Source: Clostridium sp. Cult2 (lineage in GTDB: Bacteria > Bacillota > Clostridia > Tissierellales > Tepidimicrobiaceae). From it: a stretch of 64,000 nucleotides of DNA. Each line of letters opens with the position of its first letter. Within the stretch, counting starts at the first letter, position 1. Below, piece by piece: positions 17,589 through 26,144 of this stretch. The stretch covers positions 1 to 64,000 of the forward strand of contig NZ_PPXX01000102.1 of assembly GCF_021655075.1 (NCBI RefSeq), given 5' to 3'. The translations under genes were made by a program, and so were the position numbers. The notes below the pieces were generated by a model, which was not told the DNA's origin, ran no database searches, and saw nothing but the letters and a program-made list of their open reading frames with translations.

Positions 17589-18371
17589 TTAATCTTTAAT
17601 TTTTTCCAATTCTTCCAATAGTTTGTCATTCAAAATTTTAATATGGGTTCCCTTCATCCCTAAGGATCTAGATTCAATAACCCCAGCTGATTCAAACTTT
17701 CGTAAGGCATTAACTATTACAGATCTGGTAATGCCTACCCTATCTGCAACCTTACTGGCTACTAGAAGCCCTTCTTCTCCATCTAATTCTTCAAAAATAT
17801 GCTCCATTGCTTCTAACTCTGAATAGGATAGAGTACCTATGGCCATTTGCACCATAGCTCTTTTTCTTGATTCTTCCTCTACCTCTTCTGCTTTAGATCT
17901 AAGTATTTCCATTCCAACTATAGTTGCACTGTATTCGGATAATACTAAATCATCTTCTGTAAACAATCGACCAAATCTAGCTAATACCAAAGTTCCTAGC
18001 CTTTCTCCTCCACTATTGATAGGTATTATGGTAGTAATTTTATCTGGATAATCACAATTTGATACTTGGTCAAATACACATTCAGTTATTTCTTCTACAT
18101 TTTCTTTGGTCTCTGAAACCTTTAACAGTTCATCATTATATTTTTTAGGAAATCTTTTTTCTTTTACAATTTCAGTTTGAATAATATCACAATCGAAACC
18201 AGTGGATAATTCATATCCTAAAACTCGTCCCTTTTTACTAGCAATATATACATTTGCATCTAATATTTCACTAAGTATTTTGCTAAGGTCCTGAAATGAA
18301 ACAGGTTTTGACCCAGAGCTTTGTAATGTTTTATTTAGTCTTCTTGTTTTTTGTAATAGACTTTCAGTCAT
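17589..18371 (-). CDS. codY: GTP/branched-chain amino acid sensing repressor CodY
   Basis: CodY represses stationary-phase, nutrient-scavenging and motility genes when GTP and isoleucine/valine are abundant. The 260-residue protein has an N-terminal GAF-type ligand domain (about residues 1-155). The C-terminal winged helix-turn-helix reads [20 protein letters not shown], then [20 protein letters not shown], which is nearly invariant in the family. It follows hslU by 13 bases with RBS AAGGAGG. CodY-box-like sites upstream of hslV suggest it controls its own operon. Confidence 0.97.
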   Translation of the reverse strand: MTESLLQKTRRLNKTLQSSGSKPVSFQDLSKILSEILDANVYIASKKGRVLGYELSTGFDCDIIQTEIVKEKRFPKKYNDELLKVSETKENVEEITECVFDQVSNCDYPDKITTIIPINSGGERLGTLVLARFGRLFTEDDLVLSEYSATIVGMEILRSKAEEVEEESRKRAMVQMAIGTLSYSELEAMEHIFEELDGEEGLLVASKVADRVGITRSVIVNALRKFESAGVIESRSLGMKGTHIKILNDKLLEELEKIKD

Positions 18372-18384
18372 CTATATCCTCCTT

Positions 18385-19782
18385 CTATAATATATATTTT
18401 GATATATCCTTTTCATGTATATAAGCCATCAATTTTTTGTTCACATACGCTTCATCTATAATTATTTCATAGGTATCTAAATCAGGTGCTTCAAAAGAAA
18501 TATCTTCAAGTAATTTTTCCATAACGGTTTGCAACCTTCTAGCACCAATATTTTCTGATTGCTCATTTGAAACAAATGCCATTTTGGCAATAGCACCTAT
18601 AGCTTCTTCAGTGAACTCCAAATTTATGCCCTCAGTTTTAATTAAATATTCATATTGCTTAGTTATTGCATTTTTAGGCTTAGTCAAAATTTCTTTAAAA
18701 TTCTCCTCTGTTAAATTTTCCAATTCAACTCTAATAGGAAATCTACCTTGTATCTCTGGTATTAAATCTCCTACCTTTGAAACATGGAATGCTCCCGCTG
18801 CAATAAACAATATATGGTCTGTTTTAACTGGTCCATACTTGGTAACAACAGTTGTTCCCTCAATTATAGGCAATATATCCCTTTGAACACCTTCTCTAGA
18901 AACATCTGGACCACCGCCATAATCCTTCCCTGCAATTTTGTCAATTTCATCAATAAAAATCATTCCATTTTGTTCAGCCTTTTTAATCGCCAAATCCATT
19001 ACTTCATCCATATCAATTAACTTTTGTGCTTCTTGATTATTAATAATTTTTCTAGCTTCTCTGATTGTAACTCTTTTTTTCTTGGTTTTTTTAGGCAATA
19101 AATCTCCAAATATATCTCCCATATTTATATTGTATTCTTCCATACCTAGACCACTAAACAACTCTACAGTAGAATTATAACTGTCTTCTACATCAATTTC
19201 AATGGTTTTATCATCTAATTCACCTTTTATTAATTTTTCTTTCAATTCTTTACGCCTATTTATTATAATTTCCCTCTCACTGTCAATTGTATCATCTTCA
19301 TTATTTTTTTCCTCAACAGTTCCAAATATCATCTCTAATGGATTGATACCTTTTTTCTTTGAAGGAAAAGGCATTAGAAGTTCAATTAGCTTATCATCTG
19401 CTAATTTCTTACTTTTTTCATATACTTCCTCTATCTTCTTTGTCTTTACCATTCTAATAGATTCTTCAACTAAATCTCTAACCATAGAATCTACATCTCT
19501 TCCTACATATCCTACCTCGGTAAATTTTGTAGCCTCTACTTTAATAAAAGGTAAATCCACTAATTTTGACAACCGTCTAGCGATTTCTGTTTTCCCAACC
19601 CCAGTAGGGCCAATCATAAGAATGTTCTTAGGCTTGACTTCATCCTTAAAACCTTCAGGAAGTAAACTCCTTCTATATCTATTTCGTAATGCAATAGCTA
19701 CAGCTTTTTTTGCCTCCTTTTGACCTATTATATACTTATCCAATTCCTCAACTATTTGTTTAGGGGTCAATTCTTTCATCAT
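18385..19782 (-). CDS. hslU: ATP-dependent protease ATPase subunit HslU (ClpY)
   Basis: HslU is the AAA+ unfoldase that feeds proteins to the HslV peptidase. The 465-residue protein has the N-terminal [20 protein letters not shown] motif, Walker [10 protein letters not shown] (about residues 58-66) and an I domain (about 110-240). Walker B is [11 protein letters not shown], followed by the sensor segment [17 protein letters not shown]. The C terminus ends in hydrophobic IL, as needed for docking on HslV. It is 10 bases downstream of hslV. Confidence 0.97.
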   Translation of the reverse strand: MMKELTPKQIVEELDKYIIGQKEAKKAVAIALRNRYRRSLLPEGFKDEVKPKNILMIGPTGVGKTEIARRLSKLVDLPFIKVEATKFTEVGYVGRDVDSMVRDLVEESIRMVKTKKIEEVYEKSKKLADDKLIELLMPFPSKKKGINPLEMIFGTVEEKNNEDDTIDSEREIIINRRKELKEKLIKGELDDKTIEIDVEDSYNSTVELFSGLGMEEYNINMGDIFGDLLPKKTKKKRVTIREARKIINNQEAQKLIDMDEVMDLAIKKAEQNGMIFIDEIDKIAGKDYGGGPDVSREGVQRDILPIIEGTTVVTKYGPVKTDHILFIAAGAFHVSKVGDLIPEIQGRFPIRVELENLTEENFKEILTKPKNAITKQYEYLIKTEGINLEFTEEAIGAIAKMAFVSNEQSENIGARRLQTVMEKLLEDISFEAPDLDTYEIIIDEAYVNKKLMAYIHEKDISKYIL

Positions 19783-19792
19783 ATCATCCTCC

Positions 19793-20323
19793 TTAAATCA
19801 CTTCAACGGTTATTTTATCATTAGTATAAACACAAATAGAAGAAGCTATTAATATGGACTCTTTTGCTATTTCTTCAGCAGTTAAATTAGAATACTTAAG
19901 TAGAGCTTTGCCAGAAGCTAAAGCGAAGTTTCCACCAGAACCAATAGCAATTACTCCCCCTTCTGGTTCTATTACTTCACCGTTTCCTGACACAAGGAGT
20001 ACATTCTCTTTATCTGCTGCAATTAGTAAAGCCTCTAACCGCCTTAAAACCTTATCCCTTCTCCAATCTTTTGCTAGTTCAACAGCAGACCTCTTTAAAT
20101 TTCCACTATATTGTTCTAATTTTTCTTCCAATATTTCTGCTAAAGTCAAAGCATCTGCTACAGAACCTGCAAAACCAATTATAACATTATCATCATATAT
20201 TTTTCTAACCTTTTTTGCAGTATTTTTCATAATTGTTGCATTTCCAAAAGTTATTTGACCATCACCGGCAATTGCTATCTGATCATCCTTTTTAACAGCT
20301 ACAATAGTTGTACCATTCATCAT
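19793..20323 (-). CDS. hslV: ATP-dependent protease peptidase subunit HslV (ClpQ)
   Basis: HslV is the proteasome-like threonine peptidase partner of HslU. The start is the ATG after RBS GGGG, giving [12 protein letters not shown]. Processing to expose the first threonine of TTIVAV would create the active N-terminal nucleophile. The motif GDGQITFG and the [13 protein letters not shown] loop are family hallmarks. B. subtilis instead has a serine-type CodW. Unlike the B. subtilis order, no xerC/codV or trmFO gene lies between topA and hslV. Confidence 0.95.
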   Translation of the reverse strand: MMNGTTIVAVKKDDQIAIAGDGQITFGNATIMKNTAKKVRKIYDDNVIIGFAGSVADALTLAEILEEKLEQYSGNLKRSAVELAKDWRRDKVLRRLEALLIAADKENVLLVSGNGEVIEPEGGVIAIGSGGNFALASGKALLKYSNLTAEEIAKESILIASSICVYTNDKITVEVI

Positions 20324-20339
20324 AATCAACACCCCACTA

Positions 20340-20429
20340 AAATTTCAGAACATATCAAACACTATTTTCAGAATATTTAATCATCTATATTATAGATTAC
20401 TATATTATTAACAAAATGTACAGAAAAAT
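20340..20429 (-). promoter_or_regulatory. hslV-hslU-codY promoter region with CodY-box-like sites
   Basis: Three sites resemble the CodY box AATTTTCWGAAAATT: 20363-20377 (AATATTCTGAAAATA on the minus strand, 13/15), 20340-20354 (12/15) and 20415-20429 (12/15). A possible promoter is TTGTTA at 20414-20409 and TAATAT at 20392-20387 with a 16-base spacer. Two sites would lie downstream of the start point and one over the -35. This arrangement points to CodY autoregulation. Confidence 0.55.
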
Positions 20430-22514
20430 TTATTCCTTATCAACTCTACTATAATTACAATTCTTATCCATACATTTTTTTAATATCCCTTTTTTTGTCT
20501 TTCTCTTTACCATAGGTCCACCACAATCAGGACATTTTTCTTTTATAGGTTCATCCCAAGAAACAAAAGTACAGTCCGGGAAATTACTACACCCATAAAA
20601 CATTCTGCCTTTTTTAGACCTTCTTCTTACAATATTTCCACCACATTCAGGACATGGAACATCTAATTCATCTAATATAGGTTTTGTATTCTTACACTCT
20701 GGATATCCAGGACAAGCTAAGAATTTCCCATATCTACCATATTTTATTACCATGTTCCTGCCACATTTTTCACAAACTTCATCGGTAACTTCATCTTCAA
20801 TTTTTATTTTATCTATTTCTTCCTCTGCTATTTTTAACACCTTAGCAAATTCCTTATAGAATTCTTCCACTACTAATTTCCAAGAATATTTGCCCTCAGC
20901 TATTTCATCCAATTTTTCTTCTAACTCAGCTGTAAATTTTTCATCTACAATATCTTTAAAATATTCTTCCAATAAATCATTTACTAATATACCTAATTCT
21001 GTTGGTAGAAAAGATTTATTATTTAGATTTACATATTCTCTGTTTAATATAGTTGAAATAGTTGGTGAATAGGTACTTGGTCTACCTATCCCTAATTCTT
21101 CTAAAGTTTTTATTAATGAAGCTTCAGTATATCTGGCAGGTGGCTGAGTAAAATGTTGATTAGGGTCAATTTTATTTACCTTTACTATTTCCCCTTCTTC
21201 CAAAATTGGCATCTCCTCAGAGTCCTCTTTATTTTCTTCAATCTTATATACCTTTAAAAATCCTTCAAACTTTAGCTTTGAACCTGAAGCTCTGAATATA
21301 TTGTCATTAGAAAATATTTTAACAGAAATAGTATCATATCTAGCTGGAGTCATTTGTGAACTCACAAACCTATTCCATATCAATTGATATAAGATAAATT
21401 GATCTTTTGTTAAAGAGCTCTTTACATCTTCAGGCCTTCTTAGAACAGAGGTTGGTCTTATACCTTCATGAGCATCTTGAGCTTCTTTCTTACTCTTATT
21501 TATATAAGTTTTACCTCCATTACTATAGGCTTTTCCAAAATTATCAATAATATATGATTTAGTCAATTTTACTGCTTCCTCTGAAACCCTAGTTGAGTCA
21601 GTTCTCATATAGGTAATTAATCCAACTGTACCCTCTTTTTTAATATCAATTCCCTCATAAAGTTGCTGTGCCAACATCATGGTTTTTCTAGTAGAAAAAC
21701 CCAATTTCTTAGAAGCATCTTGCTGTAAAGTACTAGTAATATAAGGTGCGTAGGGATTTCTCTTTTTAGTTCCTTTTTTAACTTCTTTTACAACAAAATT
21801 ATCCTTATCGATAGTTTTTAATATCTCATCAACTTCTTCTTTATTAGAAAGTTCAATTTTCTTTTCTTTACCATCTTTAAATATTCCATAGAAATTAGCT
21901 TCAAAAGGAATATCATCTTTTTCCAATAAAGCTTTGATACTCCAATATTCTTTAGGTACAAAATTTTCAATTTCCTTTTCCCTATCACATATCAATTTAA
22001 CAGTAACAGATTGAACTCTACCTGCACTTAATCCTTTTTTTATCTTTCTCCAAAGTAATGGACTTATTTTATAACCTACCAACCTATCTAATATTCTTCT
22101 TGCTTGTTGCGCATCTACTAAGTTTTTATCTATAGGTCTAGGTTTCTTCATAGCATTTAATATAGCATCCTTCGTAATTTCATTAAACTCAACTCTTACA
22201 TATTCATCCTCTTTAATACCTAAAATATGGGCCAAATGCCATGATATAGCTTCACCTTCTCTATCTGGGTCTGTTGCCAAATAAATTTTATCAGATTTTT
22301 TTGCCTCGTTTTTCAACTCTTGTACCACGGGTCCTTTACCCCTTATGGTTATATATTTTGGTTGAAAATTTTTCTCTATATCAATACCCAAACTGCTTTT
22401 AGGCAAATCTCTTACATGGCCTACAGAAGCTTTTACATTGTAATTTTTACCTAAAAACTTTCTAATTGTTTTTGCTTTTGCAGGCGATTCAACTATAACT
22501 AAATTCTTTTGCAA
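20430..22514 (-). CDS. topA: DNA topoisomerase I
   Basis: TopA is the type IA enzyme that relaxes negative supercoils. The Toprim domain (LVIVESPAKAKT near the start and the acidic triad in ATDPDREGE near residue 85) and the catalytic tyrosine in GLITYMRTDST (near residue 300) are present. The C-terminal tail has three Cys4 zinc ribbons (CEKCGR, CPECGG and CPDCGG). I place the start at a TTG eight bases after GGAGG; a GTG three codons upstream is the longer option. The length of about 694 residues is normal for Firmicutes. Confidence 0.96.
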   Translation of the reverse strand: MQKNLVIVESPAKAKTIRKFLGKNYNVKASVGHVRDLPKSSLGIDIEKNFQPKYITIRGKGPVVQELKNEAKKSDKIYLATDPDREGEAISWHLAHILGIKEDEYVRVEFNEITKDAILNAMKKPRPIDKNLVDAQQARRILDRLVGYKISPLLWRKIKKGLSAGRVQSVTVKLICDREKEIENFVPKEYWSIKALLEKDDIPFEANFYGIFKDGKEKKIELSNKEEVDEILKTIDKDNFVVKEVKKGTKKRNPYAPYITSTLQQDASKKLGFSTRKTMMLAQQLYEGIDIKKEGTVGLITYMRTDSTRVSEEAVKLTKSYIIDNFGKAYSNGGKTYINKSKKEAQDAHEGIRPTSVLRRPEDVKSSLTKDQFILYQLIWNRFVSSQMTPARYDTISVKIFSNDNIFRASGSKLKFEGFLKVYKIEENKEDSEEMPILEEGEIVKVNKIDPNQHFTQPPARYTEASLIKTLEELGIGRPSTYSPTISTILNREYVNLNNKSFLPTELGILVNDLLEEYFKDIVDEKFTAELEEKLDEIAEGKYSWKLVVEEFYKEFAKVLKIAEEEIDKIKIEDEVTDEVCEKCGRNMVIKYGRYGKFLACPGYPECKNTKPILDELDVPCPECGGNIVRRRSKKGRMFYGCSNFPDCTFVSWDEPIKEKCPDCGGPMVKRKTKKGILKKCMDKNCNYSRVDKE

Positions 22515-22542
22515 TGATTGCACCTCCGATTAACCATATAAA

Positions 22543-23640
22543 TTAAGATAAGGTAAATATTCTACCCGTCATCTCATTAATAGTCCCTTTTAGTTCTAAA
22601 ATAGTTAGAATGCTATTGACAGTGGATATATCTAATCCCGTATTCAATGCTATACTATCAGAATGTATAGGACCTTCTTTTATAACTTCTAAGACCTTTA
22701 TCTCCAGAGGACTAAATTGAGAATAATCTATACCTTCTTCTTTCTTTATTTTTACTTTTGCTTGAAGCTCATATACTTCTTCGATTATATCATCAATATC
22801 CATTATTAATTTAGCCCCGTCTTTTATTAGCTTATTTGTTCCTCTACTAAAAATACTATTGATATTACCAGGTAGAGCAAACACTTCTTTCCCTTGTTCT
22901 AAGGCATGATGGGCAGTTATTAATGAACCGCTTTTTTCCTTAGCCTCTACAACAATTACCCCCAAAGATAAACCACTAATAATTCGATTCCTTTGAGGAA
23001 AATTATAGGCTAAAGGCGGTACTCCTAAAAAGTATTCAGAGATTAAAGCGCCTTTCTTAGAAATTACTTCATATATATCCTTATTCTTTTTGGGATAAAC
23101 TATGTCCAATCCATTCCCTAGTACTCCAATAGTTCTGCCATTTTCCTCTAAAGCTTTTTTATGTGCTATGCTATCTATACCTAAAGCTAAGCCGCTAACT
23201 ATAGTAACATCTAGCTTTACCAATTCTTCAACAAATTTTTCTGTAGCCCATTTCCCATAGGAAGTAGCTTTTCTAGAACCTACTATAGCAATAGAAAGAT
23301 TATCTTCTTCAATAATATTTCCTTTTATATATAAGACCTTAGGATTATCGTATATATAGTGTAATCTCTTAGGATAATCTTTATCAAAAATAGTTATTAC
23401 ATCTATATTTTGTTTTTCAATAAGATTGAATAATCTATTTAAATAATCCTTACTACGGTTAGATATTATCTTTTCTTTAATTTCAGCTTTAATATTTCTC
23501 AATCCCTGTATATTATGAGAAGATGATTCCCATAAATCTACTAATTGAGGGACTTGCTCCATTATTTTTTCAATAGTTTTATTGCCAATATTTAAGCTAT
23601 TTAACCATATTAAAACATCTCTATTGGAGATTTCTCTCAT
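22543..23640 (-). CDS. dprA: DNA-processing protein DprA
   Basis: DprA loads RecA on incoming single-stranded DNA during transformation. The 365-residue protein has an N-terminal helical (SAM-like) region. The Rossmann-like DprA core has AIVGSRKATSYG near residue 118, SGLALGIDSIAHKKAL, and the FPQRNRIISGLS loop. The C-terminal winged-helix domain (about residues 300-365) is intact. It follows the broken comM gene by 6 bases, so both competence-type genes shared an operon. Confidence 0.96.
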   Translation of the reverse strand: MREISNRDVLIWLNSLNIGNKTIEKIMEQVPQLVDLWESSSHNIQGLRNIKAEIKEKIISNRSKDYLNRLFNLIEKQNIDVITIFDKDYPKRLHYIYDNPKVLYIKGNIIEEDNLSIAIVGSRKATSYGKWATEKFVEELVKLDVTIVSGLALGIDSIAHKKALEENGRTIGVLGNGLDIVYPKKNKDIYEVISKKGALISEYFLGVPPLAYNFPQRNRIISGLSLGVIVVEAKEKSGSLITAHHALEQGKEVFALPGNINSIFSRGTNKLIKDGAKLIMDIDDIIEEVYELQAKVKIKKEEGIDYSQFSPLEIKVLEVIKEGPIHSDSIALNTGLDISTVNSILTILELKGTINEMTGRIFTLS

Positions 23641-23646
23641 ACTAAG

Positions 23647-24135
23647 TTACCCCCAGTACTTATTATCTAAACTTCTATATCTTACAGCTTCCAATATATG
23701 CTTTTCAAGTATAGAATCCTCTCCATCTAAATCAGCTATAGTTCTACTCACCTTTAACACTTTATTATATGTTCTTGCACTAAATCTATACTTTTTAAAA
23801 GCTTCCCTTAATATTTTTTCTGCTCCCTTATTTAGTTTACAGTATTTCTTTATATCTTTCGGACTTAACTGAGAATTACTATATATATTGCTCTTTTTAT
23901 ACCTTTCTAGTTGAAATTCTCTAGATTTATTGACTCTGGCTCTAATATCTTCTGATGTTTCTAATATTATTTCATCCTTTAAATCCTTATAATCCACTGG
24001 TAACACTTCAATATGGATATCTATCCTATCCAACAAAGGATTGCTCAATTTGGCTAGGTATCTATCTATATTGTTTTGAGAGCAAGTACACTCATGATAA
24101 GGGTCTCCATAATAACCACACGGGCATGGGTTCAT
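23647..24135 (-). pseudogene. comM: C-terminal fragment of Mg-chelatase-like protein ComM/YifB, split by prophage
   Basis: The fragment begins exactly at the conserved MNPCPCGYYGDP motif of this AAA+ family and continues through CTCSQNNIDRYLAKLSNPLL and LDRIDIHIEV to the helical C-terminal domain (SARTYNKVLKVSRTIADLDG). The upstream half, with Walker A and B, is missing because unrelated phage sequence starts immediately before the motif. ComM is a helicase that promotes integration of transforming DNA in Vibrio and Haemophilus. The 5' half should lie beyond the right end of the prophage. As arranged here the gene cannot make a working enzyme. Confidence 0.9.
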
Positions 24136-24137
24136 TA
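24121..24137. other. Prophage attachment junction (one att half-site)
   Basis: Conserved comM coding sequence (read on the minus strand as ATG AAC CCA TGC CCG) ends here, and immediately upstream codons (FCFLL) do not resemble the family's usual residues before MNPCPCG. This marks the crossover to within roughly 15 bases. A large serine integrase at the other end of the element fits a short-core recombination. The second junction is outside the window, so the exact core cannot be read. Confidence 0.75.
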
Positions 24138-24581
24138 GCAAAAAGCAAAACCTTAACTATAGAGTGTCCTATATATAATGTAGAAACTCTTCCAGAAAAC
24201 ACTCTGGGGGAGCGTGTCCATAAACTTAGAGTCTCAAACAATATAACTATAAAGGATTTAGCCAAATTATGCAACCTGTCTTCAGAAACGATTAGTAATA
24301 TTGAAAAAAGTCGAACAACTCCTAATGTTACTACTCTGAACAAAATATGTCAAGCTTTAGAAACCACAAATGCATACTTGCTTGGTACTGACTCGTGGCC
24401 TGAAAGTAGTCCTGCAGAAATAATATATAAATATAGGATGAACTCTGGATTATCCCAAAGGCAGCTAGCTAAAAAGTGTGGACTCCATCAAAGCACCATC
24501 AAGGATTATGAAAGCAATAAAATTTCAAATCCTGATACATTAAAAATTATCTATAACAAAATAGGCTACGATAAAAAATAA
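24126..24581 (+). CDS. Protein with two XRE-type helix-turn-helix domains, starting in the att junction
   Basis: The 151-residue product has one HTH at about residues 24-80 (LGERVHKLRVSNNITIKDLA, then LSSETISNIEKSRTTPNVTTL) and a second at about 98-150 (IIYKYRMNSGLSQRQLAKKC, HQSTIKDYESNKISNPDTL). Two HTH units in one short chain suggest a regulator. The only in-frame ATG is at 24126, inside host-derived comM sequence, and no RBS precedes it; the frame is also open upstream on the antisense of comM. A CTG in a CTGGGGGAG context is the only other candidate start. The native start may have been separated by integration. Confidence 0.7.
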   Translation: MGSLAKSKTLTIECPIYNVETLPENTLGERVHKLRVSNNITIKDLAKLCNLSSETISNIEKSRTTPNVTTLNKICQALETTNAYLLGTDSWPESSPAEIIYKYRMNSGLSQRQLAKKCGLHQSTIKDYESNKISNPDTLKIIYNKIGYDKK

Positions 24582-24613
24582 CTATATATAATAGGAAGAA
24601 ACTTTTTTACAAT

Positions 24614-24650
24614 TCTCCATACTTATTGAGTATGGGGATAATTTTTCTTT
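24614..24650 (+). terminator. Terminator after the double-HTH gene
   Basis: CCATACT and AGTATGG pair around a 5-base loop, with the stem extended by further pairs including one G-U. A T-rich run (ATTTTTCTTTT) follows on the plus strand. It lies about 30 bases past the HTH gene stop. The remaining bases to 24840 show no convincing gene; a weak minus-strand hairpin near 24815-24840 may end the DUF3267 transcript. Confidence 0.7.
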
Positions 24651-24840
24651 TAAAGTCACTCCTTCCACAATAGATATAATACCACTTTCTCAAAGAATAT
24701 TCAAAATATTTATGCAATTATAAGTAAATTTGGTTATAGCCTATTAGCGGCCTGCTATCTGCTTTTATAAGTTTTATATACCTATTGCATTAATCAAGCT
24801 TTTAAAATCCCTTAAAAACGGTTTTAGAAGGTCGTTTTTT

Positions 24841-25356
24841 CTACTCAATCACGTAAAAACCAGGCTCCGTCGGATGGTCTATAAATCTTTCAGTATTTGG
24901 ATACTTTAGCACTAAATAAGCCATATAATAATCACCGGCTCCAGATGAAACTACGAAAGATGATACTAAGCTCCAGTAAATGTTACTTGTAAAAAATATA
25001 ATTGCAATTGTAATAATTGTTAGAATTATATTTGGTAATAGCATAGAACTTATATACCCGAATTTTGTATTTTCAAAATTGCTACAGTGGCAGTAAGGCA
25101 TGAAATATTTTTTATGTAATCCAAATTTTATATTGACCTTTGGAGCCTTAGATAATAACATAAATCCTATCGCATGTAGTCCTTCATGTGCTGGTATAAC
25201 TAAAATTATATATACTAATGCTATCCAGCTTGGTTTAAAATAATACTCAGTATGCAGTGATATTTGAAAAATAGCTAACAATGCAAATGAAGTGAAAAAT
25301 AAAATTATACATATTATATTTACTTTTTTTATATTAATGATAACCTCTTTTTTCAT
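24841..25356 (-). CDS. DUF3267-family membrane protein with a HExxH zinc motif
   Basis: The 171-residue protein has four hydrophobic segments (about residues 12-32, 41-60, 103-124 and 128-148). HEGLH in VIPAHEGLHAIGF is the zincin motif of the DUF3267 family. The ending SSGAGDYYMAYLVLKYP ... DHPTEPGFYVIE is also typical. Its substrate is unknown. It lies between the lysis genes and the attachment site, the usual place for prophage cargo, and has its own direction relative to the neighbouring double-HTH gene. Confidence 0.8.
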   Translation of the reverse strand: MKKEVIINIKKVNIICIILFFTSFALLAIFQISLHTEYYFKPSWIALVYIILVIPAHEGLHAIGFMLLSKAPKVNIKFGLHKKYFMPYCHCSNFENTKFGYISSMLLPNIILTIITIAIIFFTSNIYWSLVSSFVVSSGAGDYYMAYLVLKYPNTERFIDHPTEPGFYVIE

Positions 25357-25406
25357 ATGCGCCTCCTAAATTTATTATCGCCTATAATTCTATACTATTT
25401 AGTGAA

Positions 25407-25436
25407 ATAAAAAAAGACCAGGAACTTAATCCTGGC
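25407..25436 (-). terminator. Minus-strand terminator left of the small-RNA zone
   Basis: CCAGGA and TCCTGG (25418-25423 and 25430-25435) form a hairpin that on the minus strand is followed by TCTTTTTTT. It could end the phage late operon or an antisense RNA crossing the toxin-like gene at 25543. Confidence 0.75.
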
Positions 25437-25491
25437 TTATGATGTGCTAAAACAATTGTCGGAATTTACTACTAATTTAACTATTATATAT

Positions 25492-25499
25492 GGTATAAT
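25492..25499 (+). promoter_or_regulatory. Extended -10 promoter for the toxin-like small gene
   Basis: GGTATAAT with TG one base before the hexamer gives an extended -10 (TGGTATAAT). The -35 region is weak, as expected for extended -10 promoters. The predicted start is about 35 bases before the 32-residue ORF. Confidence 0.55.
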
Positions 25500-25542
25500 A
25501 TCCCTATACCCATGGGGCACGTAGTCAGAAAGGAAAATGCCA

Positions 25543-25641
25543 ATGACAAGTCATGAAGTAATTAGTGTCATATTCCTAGCATTGACATTTGCTATATACC
25601 TAGCAATGTTAGTGTTAAAAATAATAGAAGTAGCAGGGTAA
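25543..25641 (+). CDS. Small hydrophobic peptide, holin-like type I toxin candidate
   Basis: The 32-residue product (MTSHEVISVIFLALTFAIYL, then AMLVLKIIEVAG) is one membrane helix with a short polar N terminus and a basic residue after the helix. This pattern matches the holin-like (Hol-Tox) toxins of Firmicute prophages. AAAGGA lies 8 bases upstream; an ATG two codons earlier is possible. It is alone on the plus strand, opposite to the phage late genes, with its own strong -10 element. A type I toxin would need an antisense RNA, which is not proven here. Confidence 0.55.
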   Translation: MTSHEVISVIFLALTFAIYLAMLVLKIIEVAG

Positions 25642-25983
25642 TATAAAGCCAAAGCACTAGTAGTTTAACCACAAAAGCAACAATATATACAATTTGAGAA
25701 ATAATTGGTGCCATGTTACAAATAACCTGATCAAGTTATTCCAATATAAAGTCCTGCGTGCTTGTAACAGGTGGATAATTATTATTAGTTGGAGTGTTGT
25801 TCGCTTGCGTGGTTAAGCTATTGGTAAAATATTGTTCGCATTTCTTGACTTTAGCACGACTAAATGTTAATATTTAATTACTAGGAACGCACTATTATAA
25901 AGACTTGTCTAGTCAATGTTTCCTTTCTAAATCATAGGTAAGCTGATCACTTACTATAATTTAGAAAAAGGGGGAATTAAACT
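25642..25983 (+). other. Non-coding stretch between two small ORFs, rich in repeats
   Basis: No ORF of useful size is present. TTGTTCGC occurs twice (near 25798 and 25833). AATAAC/GTTATT near 25711-25730 can form a weak hairpin that may end the toxin mRNA. A plus-strand promoter candidate is TTGACT (25845-25850) with TAATAT (25868-25873), spacer 17. A minus-strand TATAAT at 25899-25894 could start an antisense RNA towards the toxin gene, but its -35 is poor. Confidence 0.45.
25924..25967 (+). ncRNA. Long leader hairpin before an 18-codon ORF
   Basis: TTTCTAAAT at 25924-25932 pairs with ATTTAGAAA at 25959-25967, and the inner arms ATAGGTAAG and CTTACTAT continue the stem with one mismatch and one bulged G, leaving a 7-base loop. 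The stem ends just before the Shine-Dalgarno AAGGGGG. It may control translation of the short ORF or be part of a structured RNA ending at the terminator near 26096. Confidence 0.5.
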
Positions 25984-26040
25984 GTGGTAAAAAACAAATT
26001 CGTGAAAATTTCTAAGTATGATCGGAGAATATCATTGTAG
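25984..26040 (+). CDS. Possible 18-residue basic peptide
   Basis: A GTG eight bases after GGGGG opens MVKNKFVKISKYDRRISL and ends with TAG. The peptide is strongly basic. The RBS, the leader hairpin and the downstream terminator together make a compact transcription unit, but such a short ORF could be chance and the product unimportant compared with the RNA. Confidence 0.35.
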   Translation: MVKNKFVKISKYDRRISL

Positions 26041-26059
26041 CCGGTATTTAAACCCCAGG

Positions 26060-26096
26060 AAAAGAGCATCTATTTAAGATGCTCTTTTTTCTTTTT
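26060..26096 (+). terminator. Strong plus-strand terminator
   Basis: AAAGAGCATC (26061-26070) pairs perfectly with GATGCTCTTT (26078-26087) around a 7-base loop, followed by TTTCTTTTT. It closes the plus-strand small-transcript zone and faces the lysis genes. Confidence 0.88.
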
Positions 26097-26144
26097 ACAA
26101 AAAGGGTAGCTTTAACTCTGGTCTAAACGATAAAGCCACCCAAG

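Noticed and set aside
20333..20429. xerC (codV) and trmFO between topA and hslV, as in B. subtilis
   Set aside because: The gap is under 100 bases and holds only regulatory sequence, so these genes are simply not here.
23955..24125. 5' extension of the double-HTH frame into comM
   Set aside because: It is the antisense of conserved comM codons; the open frame is coincidental, although it matters for the start-site question.
25894..25916. Minus-strand TTGACT with TATAAT as a standard antisense promoter
   Set aside because: The spacer is only 11 bases, too short; only the -10 can be kept as a weak hint.
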